This document shows, piece after piece, positions 1 to 6,538 of a stretch of DNA of 33,450 nt (its first letter is position 1; each line of letters opens with the position of its first letter). The notes below the pieces were generated by a model. The model saw only the letters and a list, made by a program, of their open reading frames with translations. It was not told where the DNA came from and made no database searches. Source of the stretch: Treponema sp. (GTDB taxonomy: Bacteria > Spirochaetota > Spirochaetia > Treponematales > Treponemataceae); NCBI RefSeq assembly GCF_017430385.1, contig NZ_JAFRNB010000100.1, positions 1 to 33,450 of the forward strand, read 5' to 3'. The position numbers and the translations under genes were made by a program.

Positions 1-152
1 AAAGAAAGAAGTCCGTTCACCTCATAAAAATGAAAATGCGAGCCAACCTGAACAGGCCGGTCGCCCTTATTCGTCACATCAAGCTGAATCGTCTTTCGTC
101 CCAGGTTCAATTCAATCGTCTTATTGCAGGAAATTACTTCACCAATTTTCAT
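1..152 (-). CDS. ureB: urease subunit beta, partial (3' end off window)
   Basis: The first 50 residues of the urease beta subunit are visible; the gene runs off the left edge. The sequence opens [16 protein letters not shown] and contains the family block [17 protein letters not shown]. Urease hydrolyses urea to ammonia and carbamate in the cytoplasm; beta is a small structural subunit packing with gamma (ureA) and the catalytic alpha subunit (ureC, expected just beyond the edge). The start is fixed by a strong GGAGG ribosome site seven or so bases upstream, in the 11-base gap after the ureA stop, so the two genes are clearly one operon. Identity is close to certain from the HFHF/EVN block. 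Confidence 0.95.
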   Translation of the reverse strand, partial: MKIGEVISCNKTIELNLGRKTIQLDVTNKGDRPVQVGSHFHFYEVNGLLS

Positions 153-163
153 AATACCTCCGC

Positions 164-475
164 CTACTCAACTTCCCGAATCGGATTGTGAACCGTAACG
201 AGTTTTGTTCCGTCTGGGAAAGTTGCCTCAAGTTGAACTTCATTTATCATATCAGCCACGCCTTCCATAACATCTGCGGTCGTCAGAAGTTTTGCGCCTT
301 CCTGCATAAGCTGGGTCACAGATTTTCCGTCGCGGGCCTTTTCCATCAAAGCCGAAGAAATATAAGCCACCGCCTCCACATAATTGAGCTTCAAACCACG
401 CTCTTTCCGCCTTTCCGCCACAAAACCAGCATACGAAAGCAAGAGTTTTTCAGTTTCTCTGGGTGTAAGTTTCAT
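164..475 (-). CDS. ureA: urease subunit gamma
   Basis: A 103-residue protein, the normal length for the gamma subunit. It starts [17 protein letters not shown] and ends with the family-typical stretch [17 protein letters not shown]. It also has the conserved [11 protein letters not shown] and [13 protein letters not shown] segments. It is a structural subunit of the nickel urease. An ATTGAGGAATTATT leader with a GAGGA ribosome site precedes the ATG. It is the first gene of the urease operon here. Just upstream lie an interspersed palindromic repeat (about 484-572) and then the terminator of the preceding cobQ gene, leaving little room for a promoter outside the repeat itself. Confidence 0.96.
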   Translation of the reverse strand: MKLTPRETEKLLLSYAGFVAERRKERGLKLNYVEAVAYISSALMEKARDGKSVTQLMQEGAKLLTTADVMEGVADMINEVQLEATFPDGTKLVTVHNPIREVE

Positions 476-483
476 AATAATTC

Positions 484-572
484 CTCAATATGTGGGGGAA
501 AGCCTTCCCCACGCTCCAACCGCTGCGCGTTTTCCGCTACCCCTTCTATTAGGGTTGCACCCTAAAACCCGC
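484..572. repeat. interspersed palindromic repeat, short copy, upstream of ureA
   Basis: The stretch contains GTGGGGGAAAGCCTTCCCCAC (arms GTGGGG/CCCCAC around a short loop) and AGGGTTGCACCCT. Read on the minus strand it starts GGTTTTAGGGTGCAACCC and ends in GGGGAAGGCTTTCCCCC. It shares its order of modules (GGTTTTAGGG, then TAGA.GGGG, then GGGGAAGGCTTTCCCC) with the longer copy inside the ABC-CobQ gene at 2448-2668, in opposite orientation. It fills most of the gap between the upstream terminator and the ureA ribosome site. Confidence 0.6.
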
Positions 573-574
573 AG

Positions 575-611
575 CAAAATAAAAAAGCCGTCCTGAAAAA
601 ATCAGAACGGC
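575..611 (-). terminator. rho-independent terminator of the ABC-cobQ transcript
   Basis: On the minus strand a 10-bp stem (GCCGTTCTGA / TCAGGACGGC, one G-U pair) with a five-T loop is followed by TTTTTTATTTT. It lies about 135 bases past the cobQ stop and ahead of ureA, so it separates the two units. Confidence 0.85.
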
Positions 612-744
612 CTCGTTGCCAAAAATCAGTTTATTCTACATTTTTGGAAGATTTTTGTAAGTGGATTTTTCGCCCCAGAACTGGAACTTTAGTTCTAAGA
701 TGATTTTTCAAGCCCAAGGAAACACGGATTAATCGCGACAAATG

Positions 745-3438
745 TTAATCTGCACTTCTCGGGAGCCCCATGATTTCATAAATTTTCTTCATATCAAGAT
801 GCTTTCGGAGCGTTTCGGCAAGAAGATTGTACTGAGTTTCCTTAAATTCCTGAATAGAATGGAAATTTTTGCCCGAAAAAGTGCTTTCTGACATGCCAGA
901 TGATGCGGATTTTAAAGAATTTTTCATGCCACTTGAAGATTTTTCGCTTTCGTTGAAAATTTGTGACCATTTTTCTGAATCAATTCCCTTTCGAGCCGCA
1001 AGAATTTCCAAGAATTTTGAGCGGAATTCCGCTTCATCGAAAAGCCCATGAATGTAAGTGCCGAAAACATTGCCCGAAACTGCCCCATCAAACTTAGTCT
1101 CCCCAGAAACGGAATCCGTAATCTGAGAAAAATAAGCCTGCTCCGCACCACTGAGAAACTCCGTCTGCCCCTGATGAATTTCATACCCAGAAACCAAAAG
1201 TCCTGCAAGCGGAGAAAAAATCGAGTTTTCCGTTTTCCGTTTTCCACTTTCCACTTGCATGACTTTTCCCGAAACACGAGTGCGAGTCTTCTGTGAAGAA
1301 AAGACCGTAGAAACAGGCAACAATGAAAGCCCTGAAGAAAAACTTTCCTCGGCAGAAACGGCTTCCCTATCCATAACCCCGCTTTCCACTTTCCACTTTC
1401 CACTTTCCGTTTCCAACTTTTCTCCGAGGATTTGAAATCCGCCGCAAATTCCAACGACTGGCGTGCCTTTTTTGGCTTCGGATTGGATGAGTTCTGCAAG
1501 CCCACAGTCCTTGAGCCACTGTAAATCATCGAGTGTATTCTTTGTGCCTGGAATGATAATGCAGTCCGGATTACCTAAATCTTTGGGTTCCGCAGCATAA
1601 TACAAATTAACGAAAGGTAGGTTTTGGAGCGGAATGAAGTCCGTGAAGTTAGAAATATGAGGCAAACGAACGATAGCCAGCTGAATTTCGTCTTTTTTAT
1701 CTCGAAATTGTGTCAGGGTGTACAAATTAGTAGACAGTGAATCCTCATCATCAAGCTGTATCTTCATATATGGGAGCGTTCCGACACAAGGAATACATGT
1801 TTTTTCTTCGAGCATACGGATTCCGCTGTCCAAAATTGATTTGTCACCACGGAATTTATTGATAACAAAGCCTTTAACCCGGTTCCGCTCTTCTGGCGTA
1901 AGAAGCTCAATTGTTCCTAAAACCTGGGCAAAAACTCCGCCACGGTCAATATCAGCGACAAGAATCACAGGGCTGTCAGACATTTTCGCCATGCCCATGT
2001 TCACGATGTCATTTTCTTTTAGGTTGATTTCGGCAGGACTTCCAGCCCCTTCAAGCACGATAATCTCGTGTTCGGCTGTAAGCTGATTGTAGGCTTTCAT
2101 GATGTGAGGCACGAGATTTTTTTTGTATGCAAAATAATCTTTTGCGCTCATGTCGCCAAGCACTTCGCCGTTTACAATTACCTGGCTTCCTGTGTCACTG
2201 TTGGGTTTGAGCAGAATCGGATTCATAAGAACACTCGGCTCTACTCCGGCTGCCTCAGCCTGCATAACCTGAGCGCGCCCCATTTCCAAACCTTCGTTAG
2301 TTACAAAGGAATTAAGTGCCATATTCTGAGACTTGAACGGCGCAACAGAAAATCCATCCTGATTAAAAATCCGGCACAATCCCGCCACAAGGAAAGATTT
2401 TCCTGCACTGGACATTGTGCCCTGCACCATGATGGATACATTTATTGGGGTTTTAGGGGCATAGTCTCTAGTAGATGGGGGTGTTGCGGGTAGCGAGCGA
2501 CGGCGTAGCCGGCAAAACTCACGAGGTGAGTTTTGAGCGAGTCTCGGTGAAGGCTGAGCCTGAACCGCGGCCGCGCTTTTCGGGGATTTTAAGGGGTAAG
2601 TCCCCTTAGGAGATGGGGGTGTCGGCGCAACGAAGTGCGACACAGGGGGAAGGCTTTCCCCCTCACTTTTATTTTTATCACAAAATTGCTTTACTAAACC
2701 TTCGTAAAATGTTTCGGCGTAATCCTGTTCCGAAAGATTGTAGAGGGCGCAAATCTGATTTTTACATTCAGTTTCATTGCGGGAAAGTTCCGTGATTTCG
2801 CCCGGCCCGATGCACAAAATGCGGTGAGAAATTTTCAGGGCGAGGTCGATTTCGTGCATGGAAGCAATTATCGTCACTCCCTGCCCGCTCAATTTTTCGA
2901 GGATTTTAAGCAGTTCAAGCCGCCATTTTATGTCCAGATAGCTTGTCGGCTCATCTAAAACCAAAAGCCTTGGGTTCTGGCACAACGCTCGCGCAAACAT
3001 TATCCGCTGTTTCTGACCGTCGCTCACCTTCATGAAATCTTTGTGAGCAAAATCCTGCGCCTGAACAAGAGAAATCGCTTCATCGACCTTTTTTTCATCT
3101 TCTGCTTTAAGAACGGCGAAGCGGCCAGTGAACGGATAACGGCCCGAACTGACCACTTCCCGGCAAGTCATCAGCTCCGGCTTTATGGGTACCGTGAGCA
3201 ATGCCGAGGTCTGTCTGGAAAAGACTTTGAGAGAAAGCTCGCTCAGATTTTTTCCGCCAAGAAAAACTGCCCCCTCAACGGGAGAAAGCTCTTTAATCAG
3301 GGTCTTTATGAGCGTGGATTTTCCAGACCCGTTCGGCCCGATAAGCGCAAGAATCTCACCCCTCTCAATTTTAAGAGAAAACGGTTTTTGGAGAGGGGAT
3401 TTGTCATAACCGACTGCGAGATTTTTAATTTCTATCAT
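745..3438 (-). CDS. cobQ: fusion: FecE/BtuD-type ABC ATPase + cobyric acid synthase CobQ
   Basis: An 897-residue two-enzyme protein. Residues 1 to about 250 are an ABC transporter ATPase of the iron-complex/cobalamin type: Walker A GPNGSGKST, signature VSDGQKQR (a variant of LSGGQ), Walker B LLVLDEPTSYLD. From about residue 335 (MVQGTMSSAGKSFLVAGL) to the end it is CobQ, which amidates adenosylcobyrinic acid a,c-diamide using glutamine: N-terminal P-loop-like domain with FKSQNMALNS, then a glutamine amidotransferase domain with the nucleophile in GICGGFQILG (about residue 664), YEIHQG and a YIHGLFDE segment. The linker, about residues 255-335, is translated palindromic repeat DNA, and two short GKWKVES-type inserts lie inside the amidotransferase domain. 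The usual state is two separate genes, so the fusion looks secondary. The permease and binding protein lie upstream on the same strand. No ribosome site is visible before the CobQ part, which favours a true fusion over two starts. Confidence 0.88.
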   Translation of the reverse strand: MIEIKNLAVGYDKSPLQKPFSLKIERGEILALIGPNGSGKSTLIKTLIKELSPVEGAVFLGGKNLSELSLKVFSRQTSALLTVPIKPELMTCREVVSSGRYPFTGRFAVLKAEDEKKVDEAISLVQAQDFAHKDFMKVSDGQKQRIMFARALCQNPRLLVLDEPTSYLDIKWRLELLKILEKLSGQGVTIIASMHEIDLALKISHRILCIGPGEITELSRNETECKNQICALYNLSEQDYAETFYEGLVKQFCDKNKSEGESLPPVSHFVAPTPPSPKGTYPLKSPKSAAAVQAQPSPRLAQNSPREFCRLRRRSLPATPPSTRDYAPKTPINVSIMVQGTMSSAGKSFLVAGLCRIFNQDGFSVAPFKSQNMALNSFVTNEGLEMGRAQVMQAEAAGVEPSVLMNPILLKPNSDTGSQVIVNGEVLGDMSAKDYFAYKKNLVPHIMKAYNQLTAEHEIIVLEGAGSPAEINLKENDIVNMGMAKMSDSPVILVADIDRGGVFAQVLGTIELLTPEERNRVKGFVINKFRGDKSILDSGIRMLEEKTCIPCVGTLPYMKIQLDDEDSLSTNLYTLTQFRDKKDEIQLAIVRLPHISNFTDFIPLQNLPFVNLYYAAEPKDLGNPDCIIIPGTKNTLDDLQWLKDCGLAELIQSEAKKGTPVVGICGGFQILGEKLETESGKWKVESGVMDREAVSAEESFSSGLSLLPVSTVFSSQKTRTRVSGKVMQVESGKRKTENSIFSPLAGLLVSGYEIHQGQTEFLSGAEQAYFSQITDSVSGETKFDGAVSGNVFGTYIHGLFDEAEFRSKFLEILAARKGIDSEKWSQIFNESEKSSSGMKNSLKSASSGMSESTFSGKNFHSIQEFKETQYNLLAETLRKHLDMKKIYEIMGLPRSAD
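1225..1258. repeat. GGAAAACGGAAA-type short tandem repeat inside cobQ
   Basis: On the + strand the units TTTTCCG, TTTTCCG, TTTTCCAC and TTTCCAC run in tandem. In the coding frame this gives the low-complexity insert VESGKRKTENS (about residues 727-737), between the amidotransferase nucleophile and the YEIHQG segment. The same word family recurs at 1382-1420 and 31505-31545. Confidence 0.7.
1382..1420. repeat. GGAAAGT tandem repeat inside cobQ
   Basis: Four near-identical CTTTCCA units in a row, ending in CTTTCCGTTTCCAAC. The coding strand reads ESGKWKVESG, about ten residues after the amidotransferase cysteine. It is an in-frame expansion not expected in the CobQ family. Confidence 0.7.
2448..2668. 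repeat. interspersed palindromic repeat, long copy, read as the ABC-CobQ linker
   Basis: A chain of small perfect or near-perfect palindromes: AAAACTCAC-GAG-GTGAGTTTT, GGGG-TAAGT-CCCC, and GGGGGAAGGCTTTCCCCC. The block starts GGGGTTTTAGGGGCATAG and repeats GATGGGGGTGT twice. It is in frame with both enzymes and encodes the proline, serine and arginine-rich linker (PTPPSPKGTYPLKSPKS, LAQNSPREFCRLRRRSLP). A short relative lies at 484-572. Confidence 0.75.
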
Positions 3439-3446
3439 TTATGAAG

Positions 3447-3833
3447 TTAGTTCTTCTTGATGATAAGGTTGCCGTTTGCATCGACGGAAATATCATTTGC
3501 TTTGACGGCAAGTGAATATTTGTCAGATTCATCTTTCTGGATGTTGCCGAATCCGATTGCAGAAATTTTCTGGTCATAGAACTGGACATCTGCGTTGATG
3601 AAAATCAGGCTCACGCCTTTTGACTCGCGAATCTCAAGGTTCTTAATTTTATCACGAGGTATATACAAAACGATATCATTATTTTCAGCTGTGAATGAAG
3701 CTCTGATGTATTCGCCCTTTCCGTTGAGGAATTTTTCGGTATTTGTTCTGATTGATTCCTTTGTAATTGGCTCTGCGAAAGCAGTCAACGCACTCAAAGC
3801 GACTAAAGCACCAAAAATGATTGATTTCTTCAT
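3447..3833 (-). CDS. small exported protein of unknown function
   Basis: A 128-residue protein starting at MKKSIIFGALVALSALTAFA, a clean Sec signal peptide with a likely cut after AFA. The start is set by AAGGAGAA five bases upstream; the open frame extends 37 codons further but without a ribosome site and into the promoter. The mature part (about 108 residues) is beta-rich and ends DISVDANGNLIIKKN. It resembles small periplasmic domains of the putative auto-transporter-adhesin/DUF2807 style in its alternating pattern, but I do not recognise the family. It has its own promoter at 3859-3887 and ends 8 bases before the ABC-CobQ start, so it probably leads that transcript. A role near the corrinoid transporter is inferred only from position. 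Confidence 0.75.
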   Translation of the reverse strand: MKKSIIFGALVALSALTAFAEPITKESIRTNTEKFLNGKGEYIRASFTAENNDIVLYIPRDKIKNLEIRESKGVSLIFINADVQFYDQKISAIGFGNIQKDESDKYSLAVKANDISVDANGNLIIKKN

Positions 3834-3858
3834 AAGTATTCTCCTTAAAATACATTGA

Positions 3859-3887
3859 ATTATACTATATATTGGGGAAACTGTCAT
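3859..3887 (-). promoter_or_regulatory. sigma-70 type promoter for the small exported protein and ABC-cobQ
   Basis: On the minus strand, -35 ATGACA, a 17-base spacer and -10 TATAAT (a perfect -10). The predicted start of transcription is about 20 bases before the ATG at 3833, which carries an AAGGAG ribosome site. The permease stop at 3916 lies just upstream, so the cluster has an internal promoter. Confidence 0.75.
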
Positions 3888-3915
3888 CAGAGAAGCAGAA
3901 GGTCTTTTTTCAAAA

Positions 3916-4950
3916 CTATCTCTCCCCCTTCCTTCGCCGGACAATCATAAAAATCACGATAGGTGCTCCGAAAAATGACGTGACAGTGCTGATACTGAGT
4001 TCCAGAGGCGAAAACAAGCTCCGCGCAATCAAATCACAGAAGATACAGAAAACTGCCCCGCCCAAAAAAGAAGCCGGAATCACAATGAGTGGCCTTGCGG
4101 TGCGTAAAAGCTGCTTGACCAGGAAAGGAACCGCGATTCCCACGAAAGAGACCGGACCTGCGAATGCCGTGACTGTGGCAGAAAGCACGCTTGAAAGAAG
4201 AATCAGAATCGGACGGAAGATTTTTGTGTTCACGCCCATCGTTCGGGCATAAGTTTCACCCATAAGATAAGCTCCGATTGGCTTTGCGAGCAAAAAGACA
4301 CAGACGAGAGCGACGAAAATGATTGAACCAGAAACAGCACAGTCAGCCATGTCAAAGCCCGAAAAGCTGCCCTTTGACCAGCCGTGCAAGTTTGCGATGT
4401 CAGAATCTTCGGCAAATGCAATGAAAAAGTCAGTGATTGCGGAAGTGACATAGCCGATCATGATTCCAGAGACCAAAAGAGAGCCGATGTGATTGACTTT
4501 GCGGGCAACAAGCAGGATAAAAGACGTTGAAATAAGCGCACCCAAAAAAGCCGCACCCACGAGCGAAACCGAAGAAAGTGCGATTCCGTTTTTAAGGAAA
4601 AAAATCATGCTGGCAGCCACGCACATTTTTGCGCCCGAAGAAATACCAAGCACAAAAGGCCCCGCGATTGGGTTCTGAAAATAAGTCTGGAGCAAGAATC
4701 CAGAAAGAGAAAGCGCACCGCCCAAAATGCCGGCCATAATCAGGCGCGGAAGACGGATTTTTGTGATGATGTTGATTTCCTGCACGGAGAAAGAGCCACC
4801 CTCCCCGCCGAAAAGAATCCCGAAAATGCGGGCTGGCGGGATGGAGACATTTCCTGTACAGAGGGAGAGAATGCTTGCCAGAGCCAGGAGAATGAGGAAG
4901 AGGGAGAAGATTAGGGGGTAACGGGAATTGTTTATATTAAATTTGTGCAT
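3916..4950 (-). CDS. FecCD/BtuC-family ABC transporter permease
   Basis: A 344-residue inner-membrane protein with about ten hydrophobic segments, the length and pattern of iron-siderophore/heme/cobalamin permeases. Family marks include the opening IFSLFLILLALASILSLCTG, KIRLPRLIMAGILGGALSLSG (the conserved RLPR..A...G..L..SG block), FQNPIAGPFVLGISSGA and the late AGPVSFVGIAVPFLVKQLL. It pairs with the lipoprotein binding protein (5208-6422) and the ATPase part of 745-3438. A GAGGAAG ribosome site lies inside the end of a 40-codon upstream frame, one base away. The substrate is probably a corrinoid, judged from cobQ next door and cbiK in the same window; iron-complex uptake cannot be excluded. 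Confidence 0.9.
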   Translation of the reverse strand: MHKFNINNSRYPLIFSLFLILLALASILSLCTGNVSIPPARIFGILFGGEGGSFSVQEINIITKIRLPRLIMAGILGGALSLSGFLLQTYFQNPIAGPFVLGISSGAKMCVAASMIFFLKNGIALSSVSLVGAAFLGALISTSFILLVARKVNHIGSLLVSGIMIGYVTSAITDFFIAFAEDSDIANLHGWSKGSFSGFDMADCAVSGSIIFVALVCVFLLAKPIGAYLMGETYARTMGVNTKIFRPILILLSSVLSATVTAFAGPVSFVGIAVPFLVKQLLRTARPLIVIPASFLGGAVFCIFCDLIARSLFSPLELSISTVTSFFGAPIVIFMIVRRRKGER

Positions 4951-4951
4951 T

Positions 4952-5074
4952 TTATTCTTCCTCTAAAACAGATTTTCCATCTTCCAAAAACTTATCAAAA
5001 TCACTCTTATAAATTGAATCCTGAATTAAGCCTGTAATTACATCCAAAAAATGATTGTCAAAATCTTTTTGCAT
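4952..5074 (-). CDS. possible 40-residue ORF coupled to the permease
   Basis: The frame starts MQKDFDNHFLDVITGL and ends EDGKSVLEEE; its stop is one base before the permease ATG, and the permease ribosome site lies inside it. An in-frame TAG just upstream blocks extension. There is no clear ribosome site of its own. The charged, helical composition looks protein-like rather than random. It could be a tiny leader or coupling ORF, or the tail of a decayed gene that once filled 4952-5207. Confidence 0.35.
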   Translation of the reverse strand: MQKDFDNHFLDVITGLIQDSIYKSDFDKFLEDGKSVLEEE

Positions 5075-5207
5075 ACGATCGGAAGACTAAAAAGATATGC
5101 ACATGTTTTTTGAATCATCGAATGAAGCATAATTTAGAATACCATAGAATCAGAGTTCTTTCTATAAGCATCCCCATTGCAGACCACGACTTTCCCCAAA
5201 ATCCGTT
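5075..5207 (-). other. non-coding gap, possibly a decayed gene remnant
   Basis: Between the binding-protein stop and the small ORF. Minus-strand fragments in two frames read like coding sequence (CNGDAYRKNSDSMVF, then NYASFDDSKNMCISF) with a stop and a frame change between them. No palindromic repeat or terminator was seen here. Weak evidence. Confidence 0.25.
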
Positions 5208-6422
5208 CTACTCCACCCGCTCCAGGAAGCTCATCTGCTCCGTCTGGCCTGTGATAATCGCGCGCAGGTCTAGGATCATGTCGCCGATTCGGTCTGTGGC
5301 CTGGTAGAGGTATTTTCCTGTCATCCAGATTTCGTCATTTTGGACGGCTTTGAAGTCGGCGAAGAGAGGGCTTTTTGAAAGCAGGTCGGCTTTGCTGTGG
5401 AGGGTGTTGTCTATCGAGGAATTGTAAATCAGAATGTCAGAAGAAGCGCACTGGGCGTAGAACTGTTCCATTGGGATTGTGACTGAGGGCGAGGAGCTTT
5501 TGCGGGTGTTTTTGAAAGCGTATTCACCGCCTGCCATTTCAATCATTTTTACGATGTAGTCTTCGCTGCCCCGGATTACGACCATGCCGTTGCTTGTTAT
5601 ATAGAAGAAACTTACTGATTTTGTGGGGATTTTTTGAGAAGCGGTATTTGTTTCGATTCTTGCGACTTGTTTCTGAAAGAAGTCTTCGGCTTGCTCTTGC
5701 TTTTTGCATATTAGTCCGTAGAGTTTGATCCATTCCATGCGGCCGAGAGGGTTTTCTTCATAGCTCGATTTGTCCACGAAGACCGAGATTCCAAGCGACT
5801 CCAGTTTTTCTTTGATTTGTGGCGTGTGATAAATCATCGTGGATTCGATTGCGAGCGAGCAATTTTCTTTTAATAAAAGCTCAAAGTCTGGGGCGTTGTA
5901 CTTTCCGGCGTAGAGGATTTTGCCTTCGCCCATCGCGCGAGTGGCTTCTGGAACATACCAGTCTTTTTTTTGAATTGCGGAGAATTTGATTGAATCCAGC
6001 GAGCCGAGTCTGTTCCACAATGCCATTGCAGAGGAAGCGCAAAGATAGGCGTTCGTGACAGGCGTTCGGATTACGGTGACTTCGGAAGGAAGATTTTTGG
6101 GAACCGGGCAATCTTTTGGAAGAAGAATATAGCGGTCGGTGCCAGAGATTGTGACTATATATATAGAAGATTTTTGATCATTTTCTGATTTTGCCGATGA
6201 TTCTGAGGTCATTTCGACAGGCTGGTTGAAGCTTCGCTGCTCCGTTCCAATGTCAGAATGATATTCATCAATTTGAAGCTGTTTTGCATAAGTTAATGGA
6301 AGAGATTTTTTGTATGAAAGTCCTTCCAGTTCCAGAGGTGAATCTGACTTGGGAAGTTGCTTTGCACAGGAGATAAAAATCACTGGAATCAAAAAGACTG
6401 CAAAAAAGGTATTTTTCTTCAT
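5208..6422 (-). CDS. substrate-binding lipoprotein, BtuF/FecB (TroA-like) family
   Basis: A 404-residue lipoprotein: signal peptide MKKNTFFAVFLIPVIFISC with lipobox FISC, cysteine 19 being the predicted lipid anchor. Residues from about 90 on follow the class III periplasmic binding fold: SEVTVIRTPVTNAYLCASSAMALWNRLG, VPEATRAMGEGKILYAG, LAIESTMIYHTPQIKEKLESLGISVFVDKSSYEENPLGRMEWIKLYG split over the inter-lobe region, and VQNDEIWMTGKYLYQATDRIGDM at the end. It would hand substrate to the permease at 3916-4950. It is longer than typical BtuF because of an N-terminal serine-rich extension. Substrate (corrinoid or iron complex) is inferred from context. The ribosome site is weak, and no cobalamin riboswitch precedes it. 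Confidence 0.85.
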   Translation of the reverse strand: MKKNTFFAVFLIPVIFISCAKQLPKSDSPLELEGLSYKKSLPLTYAKQLQIDEYHSDIGTEQRSFNQPVEMTSESSAKSENDQKSSIYIVTISGTDRYILLPKDCPVPKNLPSEVTVIRTPVTNAYLCASSAMALWNRLGSLDSIKFSAIQKKDWYVPEATRAMGEGKILYAGKYNAPDFELLLKENCSLAIESTMIYHTPQIKEKLESLGISVFVDKSSYEENPLGRMEWIKLYGLICKKQEQAEDFFQKQVARIETNTASQKIPTKSVSFFYITSNGMVVIRGSEDYIVKMIEMAGGEYAFKNTRKSSSPSVTIPMEQFYAQCASSDILIYNSSIDNTLHSKADLLSKSPLFADFKAVQNDEIWMTGKYLYQATDRIGDMILDLRAIITGQTEQMSFLERVE

Positions 6423-6463
6423 TTCGTCTTATGATAGCAATTTTCATCTTCCTGTGCTATTGG

Positions 6464-6496
6464 AAAAAAAGAGCCCTAAAAAAATTGGGCTTTTTT
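6464..6496 (+). terminator. terminator-like hairpin between divergent genes
   Basis: Seven A, then AGCCC, a ten-base AT loop, GGGCT and six T. The shape works in both directions. It lies between two divergent start codons (6422 minus, 6539 plus), so neither neighbour can use it as an ordinary 3' terminator. It may end a short leader or small RNA. Confidence 0.55.
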
Positions 6497-6503
6497 GAGC
6501 GAA

Positions 6504-6534
6504 TTGAAAAATACAATAACATGTGAAATAATAC
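6504..6534 (+). promoter_or_regulatory. candidate promoter of the Abi_2-like gene
   Basis: TTGAAA at 6504-6509 and TAATAC at 6529-6534 (19-base spacer; AATAAT at 17 bases is an overlapping alternative). The -10 lies only 4 bases before the ATG at 6539 and no ribosome site is present, so the mRNA may be leaderless. Confidence 0.45.
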
Positions 6535-6538
6535 ACTC

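Noticed and set aside
188..565. Plus-strand open frame opposite ureA
   Set aside because: Antisense to a certain urease gene and passing through a palindromic repeat; no ribosome site.
924..1529. A 201-codon minus-strand open frame inside cobQ
   Set aside because: It is a shadow frame of the amidotransferase domain, kept open by repeat DNA; the composition is not protein-like.
3834..3944. Longer start of the small exported protein (37 extra codons)
   Set aside because: It would cross the promoter and overlap the permease end, has no ribosome site and would bury the signal peptide.
5074..5094. CGATCGGAAGACT resembling a sequencing adapter start, as a sign of assembly contamination
   Set aside because: The match is short and stops after about ten bases; the flanks continue as normal sequence.
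6423..6538. Cobalamin riboswitch ahead of the binding-protein gene
   Set aside because: None of the conserved B12-element blocks is present in this gap.
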